A stretch of DNA of 64,000 nt, from contig NZ_OX044366.1 of assembly GCF_943846705.1 (NCBI RefSeq), forward strand, positions 2,604,001 to 2,668,000, written 5' to 3'. Position 1 is the stretch's first letter. The number at the start of each line of letters is the position of its first letter. Under the pieces are notes generated by a model. That model saw only the letters and a program-made list of their open reading frames with translations, was not told where the DNA came from and searched no databases. Position numbers and translations under genes: made by a program. Positions 42,708 through 52,085 of the stretch are shown one piece after another. Origin of the DNA: an uncultured Pseudomonas sp. (GTDB lineage Bacteria > Pseudomonadota > Gammaproteobacteria > Pseudomonadales > Pseudomonadaceae).

Positions 42708-43826
42708 ATGAAAGTGCTAATCACGGGGGCTGATGGTTTTGTCGGAAAAAACCTGCAGGCTCACCTTGGCGAGCGCAACGACGTTGAGGTGCTGCGCTTC
42801 ACTCGCGATGACTCAATGTCTATGTTACCGGCATTGGTGGCTGAAGCAGATTTCGTTTTCCACTTGGCAGGGGTCAATCGCCCTGAGGATCCTGATGAAT
42901 TCAAGCGCGGAAATACAGATCTGACTCATGCGCTCTGTGATGCGATTGTGTCCAGTGGTCGCCAGACTCCGTTGCTGTATACCTCATCCATTCAGGCGGA
43001 ACGCAACAATCCCTATGGGATTAGCAAGCGTGGTGCTGAAGAAGCCCTTCAAGCGCTGGCTACCCAGCAGGGTTCGCCGGTCCATCTATTTCGGCTGCCG
43101 AATGTATTTGGCAAATGGGCGCGCCCCAACTACAACTCGGTGGTTGCGACTTTTTGCTACAACGTTGCGCGTGATTTGCCGTTACAGATCAATGATCCGC
43201 AGGCCCGCATTAGCCTTGTGTACATTGACGATGTAATTGAGTGTTTCATTGCCCTAATGGAGGGTAAGCAGATTGGTCAATCCCTCTTAAATGTCTCGCC
43301 TGAGTACAGCATTACCGTTGGCGAACTGGCTAAGCAACTTCACACCTTCCGCGACAGTCGTGCGTCGATGATCACCGAGCCAGTTGGTACTGGGTTGGTG
43401 AGGGCTTTGTATTCCACTTACCTTAGTTATCTGCCACCCGAGCGCTTCACCTATGAAGTGCCAAAGTACGGCGATCAGCGTGGCGTGTTCGTGGAAATGC
43501 TTAAGACTAAAGACTCCGGGCAGTTCTCATACTTTACCGCTCATCCTGGTATCACCCGTGGTGGACATTACCATCACTCCAAGACCGAAAAGTTTCTGGT
43601 CATCAAAGGCAAGGCCTGTTTTCGTTTTCGCCAAATTGTATCGGGCGAGTTTTATGAATTGTTCACCGATGGTGAGCAACCGGAAATCGTCGAAACAGTA
43701 CCCGGCTGGACCCATGACATCACCAATGTTGGCGATGAAGAAATGATTGTGATGCTCTGGGCTAACGAGATTTTCGACCGTGAGCATCCAGACACCTTCA
43801 CTCGTCCGGTCGGCACCGAAGCCTAA
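42708..43826 (+). CDS. wbjC: UDP-sugar C3-epimerase/C4-reductase with cupin domain (WbjC, CapF type)
   Basis: Second enzyme of UDP-L-FucNAc synthesis. A 372-residue two-domain protein: an SDR part (LITGADGFVGKNLQAHL, YGISKRGAEE) to about residue 245, then a cupin (GGHYHHSKTEKFLVIKGKA) with metal-binding histidines. This fusion is specific to CapF/WbjC. Three bases after wbjB. Confidence 0.93.
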   Translation: MKVLITGADGFVGKNLQAHLGERNDVEVLRFTRDDSMSMLPALVAEADFVFHLAGVNRPEDPDEFKRGNTDLTHALCDAIVSSGRQTPLLYTSSIQAERNNPYGISKRGAEEALQALATQQGSPVHLFRLPNVFGKWARPNYNSVVATFCYNVARDLPLQINDPQARISLVYIDDVIECFIALMEGKQIGQSLLNVSPEYSITVGELAKQLHTFRDSRASMITEPVGTGLVRALYSTYLSYLPPERFTYEVPKYGDQRGVFVEMLKTKDSGQFSYFTAHPGITRGGHYHHSKTEKFLVIKGKACFRFRQIVSGEFYELFTDGEQPEIVETVPGWTHDITNVGDEEMIVMLWANEIFDREHPDTFTRPVGTEA

Positions 43827-43849
43827 GTCGCTTTGAACAAGGATTTGCA

Positions 43850-44983
43850 ATGAAAAAGCTTAAAATTGTCACCGTGGTCGGCACTCGCCCGGAAATTATT
43901 CGCTTGTCGCGGGTCATGGCCAAGCTGGATGAGCATTGTGAGCATGTGCTGGTGCATACCGGTCAGAATTACGACTATGAACTGAACCAGATTTTTTTTG
44001 ATGATCTGGGTATTCGTAAACCGGATCACTTTCTTAATTCTGCTGGCGCATCAGGTGCCGAGACTATCGGTAATGTAATCATTTCTGTGGATCGTGTGCT
44101 GGCTGAGGTGCAACCCGAGGCCTTGTTGGTGTTGGGCGATACCAACAGTTGTATGGCGGTAATTCCAGCCAAGCGTCGCAAGATCCCGATTTTTCATATG
44201 GAAGCTGGCAACCGCTGCTTCGATATGCGCGTGCCAGAAGAAGTTAACCGCCGGATCGTCGATCACACCGCTGATATTAATCTGACCTACAGCACTATTG
44301 CGCGTGATTATCTACTGCGTGAGGGTCTGCCACCAGAGATGGTGATCAAGACCGGTAGCCCGATGTTTGAGGTGCTGAACCACTATCGTGATGGCATCGA
44401 GGCCTCGGATGTACTCGCGCGCTTGGGGCTGGAAGCAGGGAAGTTCTTTGTAGTCAGTGCCCACCGCGAAGAAAATATCGATTCCGACCAGAACTTCCTC
44501 AAGTTGGTCGATGTACTCAATACCGTGGCTGCGCATTACGGCTATCCGGTGATTATCTCCACCCATCCACGTACACAAAAGCGCGTGGATGCTATGGGTG
44601 TGCAGTTTCATGAAAACGTTCGCCTGCTCAAACCGCTAGGGTTTAAGGACTACAACAAGCTGCAACTCACTGCTAAAGCGGTGCTGTCGGACAGTGGCAC
44701 CATTAACGAGGAGTCCTCGATCCTCAACTTTCCGGCATTGAATATCCGTGAGGCTCATGAGCGCCCGGAAGGTATGGAAGAGGCCGCGGTAATGATGGTC
44801 GGCCTAGAGGTCGAGCGTGTTATGCAGGCGCTGCAGATTCTGGAAAGCCAAGCCCGTGGTGAAGAGCGAAGTCTGCGCCTGGTTGGCGACTACAGCATGC
44901 CCAACGTGGCCGACAAGGTAGTGCGCATCGTGCACAGTTATCGTGATTATGTGATGCGTACTGTATGGAAACAGAGTAACTGA
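43850..44983 (+). CDS. wbjD: UDP-N-acetyl-L-talosamine 2-epimerase producing UDP-L-FucNAc (WbjD, CapG type)
   Basis: A 377-residue non-hydrolysing UDP-HexNAc 2-epimerase: VVGTRPEIIRLSRVM, HTGQNYDYELNQIFF, GDTNSCMA, ISTHPRTQKR and SDSGTINEESSIL. It is the last step to UDP-L-FucNAc. AAGGATTTGCA precedes the ATG. Confidence 0.93.
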   Translation: MKKLKIVTVVGTRPEIIRLSRVMAKLDEHCEHVLVHTGQNYDYELNQIFFDDLGIRKPDHFLNSAGASGAETIGNVIISVDRVLAEVQPEALLVLGDTNSCMAVIPAKRRKIPIFHMEAGNRCFDMRVPEEVNRRIVDHTADINLTYSTIARDYLLREGLPPEMVIKTGSPMFEVLNHYRDGIEASDVLARLGLEAGKFFVVSAHREENIDSDQNFLKLVDVLNTVAAHYGYPVIISTHPRTQKRVDAMGVQFHENVRLLKPLGFKDYNKLQLTAKAVLSDSGTINEESSILNFPALNIREAHERPEGMEEAAVMMVGLEVERVMQALQILESQARGEERSLRLVGDYSMPNVADKVVRIVHSYRDYVMRTVWKQSN

Positions 44984-44991
44984 GCCTTTAT

Positions 44992-46248
44992 ATGCCTGAG
45001 CAAAAGTTGAAGGTTCTGATCGTTAGCCAGTATTTCTGGCCAGAGAACATGCGAGTCAATGATCTTGCTGAGGGATTGGTTCAGCGTGGCCACGAAGTCA
45101 CGGTATTGACTGGCTTGCCCAATTATCCGGAAGGGCGCGTATTTGAGGATTACCGCCGGTCGCCTGATCAGTACGCCGAGTATTGTGGTGCAAAGGTTGT
45201 ACGAGTGCCGTTCATTGCGCGTGGTAAACGCAGCCTCACTCTCATCCTGAACTACGTGTCGTTCTTCGTTAGCGGTTCTGTGTTGGGCTGTTGGAAGTTG
45301 CGCGGAGAAGAATTCGACGCGATTTTTGTCTATGCGGTATCGCCGATCATGTCGGCTATTCCCGCGTTGGTGATCGGCAAGTTTAAGCGGGTGCCTGTGT
45401 TTATCTGGATTTTGGATCTGTGGCCCGAGACATTAAAGGCGGTTGGAGTATTGAGCAATGCACGCCTGCTCGCTCTAGTGGGTAAAGGGGTGTCCTGGAT
45501 CTATAACAGGGCCGACTATTTGCTCCTCCAATCGAAAGCTTTTAGCTCCAGTGTGACGAAGTACTGTACGCGGGAGATGCCTCCCGAGCGCCTCGTGTAT
45601 TTCCCAAGCTGGGCCGAAGATGGCTTTTCTAGTTTTCCGGCAAAAGGATCGCCTCTGATCAAACGTGATCCGCAGTCTTTTACCATTCTGTTTGCCGGCA
45701 ACTTGGGTGAGGCGCAGGATTTTCCCGCCATTCTCGATGTTGCCGAGGCTTTGCGCGGTAAGTTGACCATACGTTGGGTGATCGTGGGCGACGGCAGAAT
45801 GAGTGAGTGGCTAGAGCAGCAGGTCGCCAAACGGGGATTGGACAATGTGTTTCTGTTGGGACGCCATCCTCTCGACACCATGCCTCCTCTTTTTGCGACG
45901 GCAGATGCATTGTTGGTCTCACTGAAAACTAACGAAGTATTCGAAAAAACCATCCCCGGCAAGGTACAGGCCTACTTGGCTTCCGGTAAGCCGATCCTGG
46001 GAATGATCGATGGAGAAGCGGCCCGTGTCATTGAGGAGGCTGGTGCCGGTCTTGCCTGCTCTTCAGGTGATCGTCAGGCGTTCGCAAGTATTGTCGAGCA
46101 GATGGCGCTCATGAACTCGCCGCAGCGCGAAGCGATGGGGGCGTTAGGTAAACATTACTATGAAGAGCATTTCTCCAAGGGAAAACTCTTCTCGATTCTG
46201 GTGAGTTTGTTTCGTCAGGCCACTCGCAGGGACGGCAAACCATGCTGA
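44992..46248 (+). CDS. wbjE: Glycosyltransferase family 4, probable L-FucNAc transferase (WbjE)
   Basis: A 418-residue GT-B transferase with LIVSQYFWPENMRVNDLAEG, GLPNYPEGRVF, ILDLWPETLKAVG and the C-terminal donor site. The first line is the signature of the CapM/WbjE/WbuB-type amino-sugar transferases. In O11 the enzyme after wbjD adds L-FucNAc to the lipid-linked first sugar; the same is inferred here. Confidence 0.87.
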   Translation: MPEQKLKVLIVSQYFWPENMRVNDLAEGLVQRGHEVTVLTGLPNYPEGRVFEDYRRSPDQYAEYCGAKVVRVPFIARGKRSLTLILNYVSFFVSGSVLGCWKLRGEEFDAIFVYAVSPIMSAIPALVIGKFKRVPVFIWILDLWPETLKAVGVLSNARLLALVGKGVSWIYNRADYLLLQSKAFSSSVTKYCTREMPPERLVYFPSWAEDGFSSFPAKGSPLIKRDPQSFTILFAGNLGEAQDFPAILDVAEALRGKLTIRWVIVGDGRMSEWLEQQVAKRGLDNVFLLGRHPLDTMPPLFATADALLVSLKTNEVFEKTIPGKVQAYLASGKPILGMIDGEAARVIEEAGAGLACSSGDRQAFASIVEQMALMNSPQREAMGALGKHYYEEHFSKGKLFSILVSLFRQATRRDGKPC

Positions 46249-47207
46249 AGAAAGTGCTATTGACTGGTGGTACTGGGTTTGTCGGACGATCCGTACTTAA
46301 CCGTCTTTGCAGGGATGGTATGCAGGTACTCGTCTGTTCGAGAGCTGAGACGATGAGTGTTCCACGCGGCGTTAGGCACCTGTTCGTGGCTGGACTCGAC
46401 TCCAATACAGGCTGGGAACTTGCACTCGACGGGGTTGAGGCGGTTATTCACAGTGCTGCTCGCGTCCATGTCATGCACGATGAGTCGTTCGACCCATTTG
46501 CCGAGTTTCGCAAGGTAAACGTTGAGGGCACGTTGAACCTTGCTCGCCAGGCTGCAGATTCGGGTGTGCGCCGTTTTATCTTTATCAGCTCAATTAAGGT
46601 CAACGGTGAGGGCGCGCCGCTAGGGGTTCCCTATTGCGCCGATACTCAACCGCTGCCGGTGGACCCGTACGGTATTTCCAAGATGGAAGCCGAACAGGGT
46701 TTGCGCGCATTGGCAGATGAAACTGGGATGGAAGTAGTGATTATCCGGCCTGTGCTGGTTTATGGGCCGGGGGTGAAAGCTAACTTTCTGAGCATGATGT
46801 GTTGGTTGAACAAGGGTGTGCCGTTGCCTTTTGGGGCGATAGATAACCGGCGCAGCCTGGTTGCCCTGGATAATTTGGTCGATCTGATCGTGACCTGCAT
46901 TGATCATCCAGCCGCCGCGAATCAGACCTTTCTGATCAGTGATGGTGAGGATCTTTCGACTACCGAGTTGTTGCGCAGAATGGGTACTGCCTTGGGCAAG
47001 CCAGCCCGATTATTGCCGGTGCCTAGTCGGCTGATTGAGGTGGGTGCGGCAATGTTGGGTAAGCAAGCGCTTGCCCAAAGGCTGTGCGGCTCCCTGCAAG
47101 TCGATATCAGTAAAACCCGTGAGCTACTCAACTGGACACCGCCTGTCAGCGTCGATGAGGCGTTGCGTAAGACGGCCAAGCATTTTCTGGAACAGCAAAG
47201 CAAATGA
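46242..47207 (+). CDS. wbjF: NAD-dependent 4-reductase/epimerase (WbjF, WbpV/WbpK type)
   Basis: A 321-residue extended SDR: LTGGTGFVGRSVLNRL, HSAARVHVM, FISSIKVNGE and DPYGISKMEAEQGLR. This group reduces the 4-keto sugar made by WbpM to UDP-D-FucNAc or UDP-D-QuiNAc, which WbpL then uses. It overlaps wbjE by seven bases and wbpL by four. Confidence 0.88.
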   Translation: MLKKVLLTGGTGFVGRSVLNRLCRDGMQVLVCSRAETMSVPRGVRHLFVAGLDSNTGWELALDGVEAVIHSAARVHVMHDESFDPFAEFRKVNVEGTLNLARQAADSGVRRFIFISSIKVNGEGAPLGVPYCADTQPLPVDPYGISKMEAEQGLRALADETGMEVVIIRPVLVYGPGVKANFLSMMCWLNKGVPLPFGAIDNRRSLVALDNLVDLIVTCIDHPAAANQTFLISDGEDLSTTELLRRMGTALGKPARLLPVPSRLIEVGAAMLGKQALAQRLCGSLQVDISKTRELLNWTPPVSVDEALRKTAKHFLEQQSK

Positions 47208-48223
47208 GTATCTGGTGGTTATTGCCGGCAGTGGTCGGCGTTGCGCTTTTTATGACTGGCGCCTTGCGTCGGTATGCCTTAGTTCGCAGCTTGATCGATA
47301 TACCTAATGCCCGTAGCTCGCACACGGTGCCTACTCCGCGTGGTGGTGGCGTGGCGATAGTTGTGAGCTTTCTGTTGGCTCTGCCCTTACTGGCTGCTAT
47401 GGGCTTGATTGCTTGGCCTCTGGCATGGGCATTGTTGGGCTCAGGTGGCAGTATTGCGGTACTGGGTTTTCTCGATGACCATGGTCATATTGCCGCCCGC
47501 TGGCGTTTGCTCGGGCATTTTGCGGCGGCTATCTGGGCATTGTTCTGGCTGAACGGTCTACCACCAATTGATGCTTTGGGTTTCAGCCTTGTTCTGGGTT
47601 GGGTAGGTCATGTGCTGGCTGCGGTGTATCTGGTTTGGCTGCTCAATCTGTACAACTTTATGGACGGCATCGACGGGATTGCCAGTGTCGAGGCGATTTG
47701 TGTTTGTTTGGGTGGAGCCTTGTTGGGTATCGCCGGCTCAAGCCAACCTACGGAGTTCGTTGCGCCTTTGCTTTTGGCTGCAGCTGTTGCGGGGTTTCTT
47801 TTTTGGAACTTTCCACCGGCGCGGATTTTTATGGGCGATGCGGGTAGTGGCTTTCTAGGTATCACCCTGGGCGTGCTGTCGTTGCAGGCGGCTTGGGTCG
47901 CGCCGCAGTTTTTATGGAGTTGGTTGATCCTGCTTGGGGTGTTTATCGTCGATGCCACCTTCACCTTGCTGCGCCGTTTGATGCGTGGCGATAAGGTCTA
48001 TGAGGCTCATCGAAGTCATGCATATCAGTATGCGTCGCGGCGGTTTGGCCGGCACTTGCCGGTGACGCTGGCGGTTGCAGCGCTTAATCTGTTCTGGCTG
48101 CTGCCCATTGCGCTTTGGGTTGGTTGGGGTGGGCTGGATGGTTTAGTTGGTCTGGTCATCGCCTATGCTCCGCTGATTGGCTTGGCGGTGAAGTACAAGG
48201 CGGGCGAGTTGGAGTCGCGTTAA
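47204..48223 (+). CDS. wbpL: Initiating undecaprenyl-phosphate N-acetylhexosamine-1-phosphate transferase
   Basis: A 339-residue MraY/WecA-fold membrane protein with ten or so helices. Active-site segments are VPTPRGGGVAI, LGFLDDHGHI (Asp pair), LYNFMDGIDGIA and FMGDAGSGFLG. In P. aeruginosa WbpL starts both the O-specific and the common polysaccharide, using UDP-D-FucNAc or UDP-GlcNAc. Directly coupled to wbjF. Confidence 0.93.
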   Translation: MSIWWLLPAVVGVALFMTGALRRYALVRSLIDIPNARSSHTVPTPRGGGVAIVVSFLLALPLLAAMGLIAWPLAWALLGSGGSIAVLGFLDDHGHIAARWRLLGHFAAAIWALFWLNGLPPIDALGFSLVLGWVGHVLAAVYLVWLLNLYNFMDGIDGIASVEAICVCLGGALLGIAGSSQPTEFVAPLLLAAAVAGFLFWNFPPARIFMGDAGSGFLGITLGVLSLQAAWVAPQFLWSWLILLGVFIVDATFTLLRRLMRGDKVYEAHRSHAYQYASRRFGRHLPVTLAVAALNLFWLLPIALWVGWGGLDGLVGLVIAYAPLIGLAVKYKAGELESR

Positions 48224-48342
48224 GTGCTCTTTCTTTGGCTGTTTATCGACTCTGATTGGTTATATAGCTGCGCTTGGCCATTCATCGCAGCATAGGATGT
48301 AGTCATTGGTTCTTGTCCAGTTTGAGAAGTTGAGGGCGTGTT

Positions 48343-50349
48343 GTGTTAAGACTTGCTGAAAAGTTGCGCAGTCGTCTGGTGAGTTTGCCACGACGTCAGA
48401 AGCGGCTGATTCAGGTCGCCATGGATGTGGTGCTTGTCTGGAGTGCGCTTTGGTTGGCCTTTGTGGTGCGTCTGGGTGATAGCAAGGCTGTCGAGCCCTT
48501 GGCTGGGCATGCTTGGTTATTTGCGTTGGCACCGGTCATCGCTATACCGCTGTTTGTCCGCTTCGGCATGTACCGCGCCGTGATGCGCTATTTCGGTAAC
48601 GATGCACTGCTGGCCATTGGCAAGGCCGTTACGCTGTCGGCGTTAATACTGGCGCTGGCAGTGTATTGGTATCAGGGAGCACCCAAGCTCGTGCCGCGCT
48701 CGATGGTGCTCAACTATTGGTGGCTGAGCCTGGTGTTGCTCGGTGGGCTGCGCTTGTTGATGCGCCAGTATTTTATGGGAGATTGGTTTTCCGCCGAGCA
48801 ACCGAGCAGGCTGCAAGGAAGTGAGCGCGGTTTGCCGAAAGTGGCTATTTATGGCGCAGGCGCTGCGGGTAACCAACTTATTGCGGCCTTGCGGCTTGGG
48901 CGTGCTATGCGCCCGGTGGCCTTTATTGATGATGACTCAGGTATCGCCAATCGCAGCATTGCCGGGCTACGGGTTTACACCTCTAAACACATCCAGCAGA
49001 TGATCAACGAAACCGGTGCCAATGAAATTTTGTTGGCGCTGCCTTCCGCATCACGCTCGCGCAGGCGTGAAATTCTTGAAGCCCTAGAAAAATATCCCCT
49101 GCATGTGCGCAGCATTCCCGGCTTTATGGATTTAGCCAGCGGCCGAGTTAAGGTCGAGGATGTGCAGGAAGTCGATATCGCCGACTTGCTCGGGCGCGAT
49201 GCGGTGCCGCCGGAGCAGGTATTGTTTGAGCGGTGTATTCGTGGACAGGTGGTGGCGGTCACTGGCGCTGGCGGCTCGATTGGCGCGGAGTTGTGCCGGC
49301 AGATAATGCTTAACGAGCCCGCAACGCTGCTGTTGTTCGAGCACAGTGAATTCAACCTTTACAGTATTCACAGTGAGCTGCAGGCGCGTATCAAGCGTGA
49401 GTCGTTGCCGCTTCGCTTGGTGCCGATTCTTGGCTCGATTCGCAATGCCGGTCGGTTACTGGACGTGATGCAAACCTGGAAGGTGGATACCGTCTATCAC
49501 GCTGCCGCCTATAAGCATGTGCCGATGGTCGAGCACAACATTGCCGAAGGCGTGCTGAATAACCTAGTGGGTACGCTGAACACCGCGCAGGCGGCGATCA
49601 GGGCAGGGGTGAGCAATTTTGTCCTGATCTCCACTGACAAAGCCGTGCGGCCCACCAATGTTATGGGCAGCACTAAGCGTTTAGCCGAGATGGTGCTGCA
49701 GGCGCTTAGCCGCGAGGCTGCGCCCGTATTGTTCGATGATGACAAGGCGCTACGCCAGTTAAACAAGACGCGCTTCACCATGGTGCGTTTTGGCAATGTG
49801 TTGGGCTCATCCGGCTCGGTAATCCCGCTGTTCCACGAGCAGATTCGTAAAGGTGGGCCGGTTACGGTCACCCATCCCAATATCACCCGTTACTTTATGA
49901 CTATCCCGGAAGCGGCGCAGTTGGTGATCCAGGCGGGTGCCATGGGGGAAGGTGGTGATGTGTTCGTGCTGGATATGGGCGAGCCGGTCAAAATTGCTGA
50001 GCTGGCGGAAAAGATGATCCATCTCAGTGGCTTGAGCGTGCGTTCTGATAGAGCGCCTCACGGTGATATTGCCATCGAGTTTAGTGGTCTGCGTCCAGGC
50101 GAGAAACTCTATGAAGAGTTGCTGATTGGTGACAACGTCAGCCCGACTGAGCATCCGATGATCATGCGGGCCAATGAAGAGCACCTGCCTTGGGACGTGT
50201 TCAAGGTCCGCTTGACTGAGTTGCTGGATGCCGTTGAGCGCGATGATTATGATCGCGTGCGTCAGCTATTGCGCGAGACGGTGAGTGGCTACAAGCCCGA
50301 AGGCGAAATTGTCGACTGGATTCATCAGCAGCGCCGAATAGAGCCATAA
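48343..50349 (+). CDS. wbpM: UDP-GlcNAc 4,6-dehydratase, membrane-bound (WbpM)
   Basis: A 668-residue protein. The first ~155 residues contain four membrane helices; then a CoA-binding-like Rossmann region (VAIYGAGAAGNQL) and the catalytic SDR part (VAVTGAGGSIGAELCRQI, AAYKHVPMVEHN, STDKAVRPTNVMGSTK). Met takes the place of the catalytic Tyr in MGSTK, as in WbpM/FlaA1. It makes the 4-keto intermediate for D-FucNAc/D-QuiNAc and closes most P. aeruginosa O-antigen loci. GTG start with GAGGG upstream, 119 bases after wbpL. Confidence 0.95.
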   Translation: MLRLAEKLRSRLVSLPRRQKRLIQVAMDVVLVWSALWLAFVVRLGDSKAVEPLAGHAWLFALAPVIAIPLFVRFGMYRAVMRYFGNDALLAIGKAVTLSALILALAVYWYQGAPKLVPRSMVLNYWWLSLVLLGGLRLLMRQYFMGDWFSAEQPSRLQGSERGLPKVAIYGAGAAGNQLIAALRLGRAMRPVAFIDDDSGIANRSIAGLRVYTSKHIQQMINETGANEILLALPSASRSRRREILEALEKYPLHVRSIPGFMDLASGRVKVEDVQEVDIADLLGRDAVPPEQVLFERCIRGQVVAVTGAGGSIGAELCRQIMLNEPATLLLFEHSEFNLYSIHSELQARIKRESLPLRLVPILGSIRNAGRLLDVMQTWKVDTVYHAAAYKHVPMVEHNIAEGVLNNLVGTLNTAQAAIRAGVSNFVLISTDKAVRPTNVMGSTKRLAEMVLQALSREAAPVLFDDDKALRQLNKTRFTMVRFGNVLGSSGSVIPLFHEQIRKGGPVTVTHPNITRYFMTIPEAAQLVIQAGAMGEGGDVFVLDMGEPVKIAELAEKMIHLSGLSVRSDRAPHGDIAIEFSGLRPGEKLYEELLIGDNVSPTEHPMIMRANEEHLPWDVFKVRLTELLDAVERDDYDRVRQLLRETVSGYKPEGEIVDWIHQQRRIEP

Positions 50350-50374
50350 CGAAATACTCACAGATACCTTGTGT

Positions 50375-50515
50375 TCAATTTGCAAGATCGGCCGTGACAA
50401 CGTTCAATGACGGTTCATAGTTGCTGTTGGCGATGGAGGCTTCCCCGAATTCGCGGGCTGCAATCGAGTTATGCTCCTGCTCATGCAGCACGTGGATGCT
50501 GTTTGAAAGCGTCAT
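50375..50515 (-). CDS. Possible small protein, 46 residues
   Basis: A frame on the opposite strand between wbpM and the ComEA-like gene, reading MTLSNSIHVLHEQEHNSIAA and ending in NVVTADLAN. Third codon positions favour G/C, unlike a random frame, but there is no clear ribosome site and I recognise no family. Confidence 0.25.
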   Translation of the reverse strand: MTLSNSIHVLHEQEHNSIAAREFGEASIANSNYEPSLNVVTADLAN

Positions 50516-50637
50516 GAGTCGCAAAGTAAAAAATTTCTGTCTGAGTGGTTTGACAGTTGTGTAACAGCGTCTAGTTTTGAGAAAGCGTGGAGCGGGATGT
50601 CCCACGCGTTTCTATAAAACTACGGAAGGACGCGCAC

Positions 50638-50961
50638 ATGCTGAACGCTAAAATAGCTTCTCTGCTGTTTGCTTTGCTGGCTTCTTTCTCGCTCACGGTC
50701 TCGGCTGCGGAGGTGTCCAGCCCCGCTGGCGCTGAAGCACAGAGCTTTGAAGTCGCCACTGTCAGCAAGATTAATCTCAATACTGCCGATGCTGCCACTT
50801 TACAGCGTGAGTTGTTGGGTATTGGTGCGGTTAAGGCGCAGGCCATTGTGGCTTATCGTGAGGAACACGGTGACTTTGCTTCGGTGGATGAGTTGCTGGA
50901 AGTTAAAGGGATAGGCGAAGCAACCTTGGCAAAGAATCGCGCTAAGTTAAGTACCAACTAA
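50638..50961 (+). CDS. ComEA-like exported helix-hairpin-helix protein
   Basis: A 107-residue protein with a signal peptide (cut near VSA-AEV, residue 22) and two helix-hairpin-helix motifs (INLNTADAATLQRELLGIG and VDELLEVKGIGEATLAKNR) that bind DNA without sequence preference. ComEA proteins hold incoming DNA in the periplasm; in pseudomonads this gene follows wbpM (PA3140 in P. aeruginosa, from memory). GGAAGGA precedes ATG 50638. Confidence 0.88.
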   Translation: MLNAKIASLLFALLASFSLTVSAAEVSSPAGAEAQSFEVATVSKINLNTADAATLQRELLGIGAVKAQAIVAYREEHGDFASVDELLEVKGIGEATLAKNRAKLSTN

Positions 50962-50984
50962 CGCGCTAAGTTGTCATGAGCAAG

Positions 50985-51010
50985 AAAGCCGGTGAACTAC
51001 CGGCTTTTTT
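50985..51010 (+). terminator. Rho-independent terminator after the ComEA-like gene
   Basis: Arms AAAGCCGGT / ACCGGCTTT with a five-base loop and a T-run, 24 bases after the stop. Confidence 0.88.
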
Positions 51011-51163
51011 ATGCGCGCAGCTTTTTGCTTTTTGTTTTGCTTCGGGGTGACGTCCGTGAGTTGAGCTTAGGCTGCCTTATTCAGATTGCTGATGGTATGC
51101 GGGCTGGACAATTTCCCCAGCTACACTCGGCCCATCAATCACAGCAGCAAAGGCAGCTTTTCT

Positions 51164-51970
51164 ATGCAAAATCGCATAATGATCACCGGCGCAGGTTCGG
51201 GTTTGGGGCGTGAGATTGCCCTGCGCTGGGCGCGCGAGGGCTGGCAGTTGGCGCTTTCTGATGTCAATGAACCGGGCCTGGCAGAAACGCTGCAGATGGT
51301 GCGTGAGGCTGGCGGTGATGGTTTCACCCAGCGTTGTGATGTACGTGATTACAGCCAATTGACTGCGTTTGCTCAGGCCTGTGAGGAGAAGCTCGGCGGT
51401 ATTGATGTGATCGTTAATAACGCCGGTGTTGCCTCGGGCGGTTTTTTCAGTGAGCTGTCGCTGGAAGATTGGGACTGGCAGATCGCGATCAACCTGATGG
51501 GCGTGGTTAAGGGCTGTAAGGCCTTCTTACCACTGCTGGAAAAAAGCAAAGGCAAAATCGTCAACATCGCTTCCATGGCGGCCTTGATGCAGGGCCCGGC
51601 GATGAGCAACTACAACGTGGCCAAGGCGGGTGTGGTGGCGCTTTCGGAAAGCCTGTTGATCGAGTTGAAGATGCACGAGGTTGGCGTGCATGTGGTGTGC
51701 CCCTCGTTCTTCCAGACCAACCTGCTGGACTCCTTCCGCGGCCCGACGCCGGCGATGAAGGCGCAGGTCGGGAAATTACTGGAAAGTTCGCCGATCAGTG
51801 CTGCGGATATTGCCGATTACATTTACCAAGAGATCGCTAAAGGTGAGTTTATGATTCTGCCCCATGAGCAGGGCCGCATGGCTTGGGCGTTGAAGCAGAA
51901 GAACCCGCAGTTGCTGTACAACGAAATGAGCACTATGGCCGATAAAATGCGCGCGCCGCGCAGTAAGTGA
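51164..51970 (+). CDS. Short-chain dehydrogenase/reductase
   Basis: A 268-residue classical SDR: MITGAGSGLGREIALRWA, NNAGVASGGFF, and the catalytic Tyr/Lys in SNYNVAKAGVVAL. The C-terminal part is typical of the group acting on lipids or steroids, but the substrate is unknown. ATG 51164 is chosen because the Rossmann strand begins there; AAAGG lies about a dozen bases upstream. Confidence 0.88.
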   Translation: MQNRIMITGAGSGLGREIALRWAREGWQLALSDVNEPGLAETLQMVREAGGDGFTQRCDVRDYSQLTAFAQACEEKLGGIDVIVNNAGVASGGFFSELSLEDWDWQIAINLMGVVKGCKAFLPLLEKSKGKIVNIASMAALMQGPAMSNYNVAKAGVVALSESLLIELKMHEVGVHVVCPSFFQTNLLDSFRGPTPAMKAQVGKLLESSPISAADIADYIYQEIAKGEFMILPHEQGRMAWALKQKNPQLLYNEMSTMADKMRAPRSK

Positions 51971-52085
51971 TCATGCATTGCTGATTTAACGGTCAGCTTT
52001 ATTGCCGTTCGGGCTTGTTTGCGTTGGGCTGGCGCTCTAAGGTTTGCGGTCATGTCGGCATGGCCGCGAAACTGATGGATTTTCT

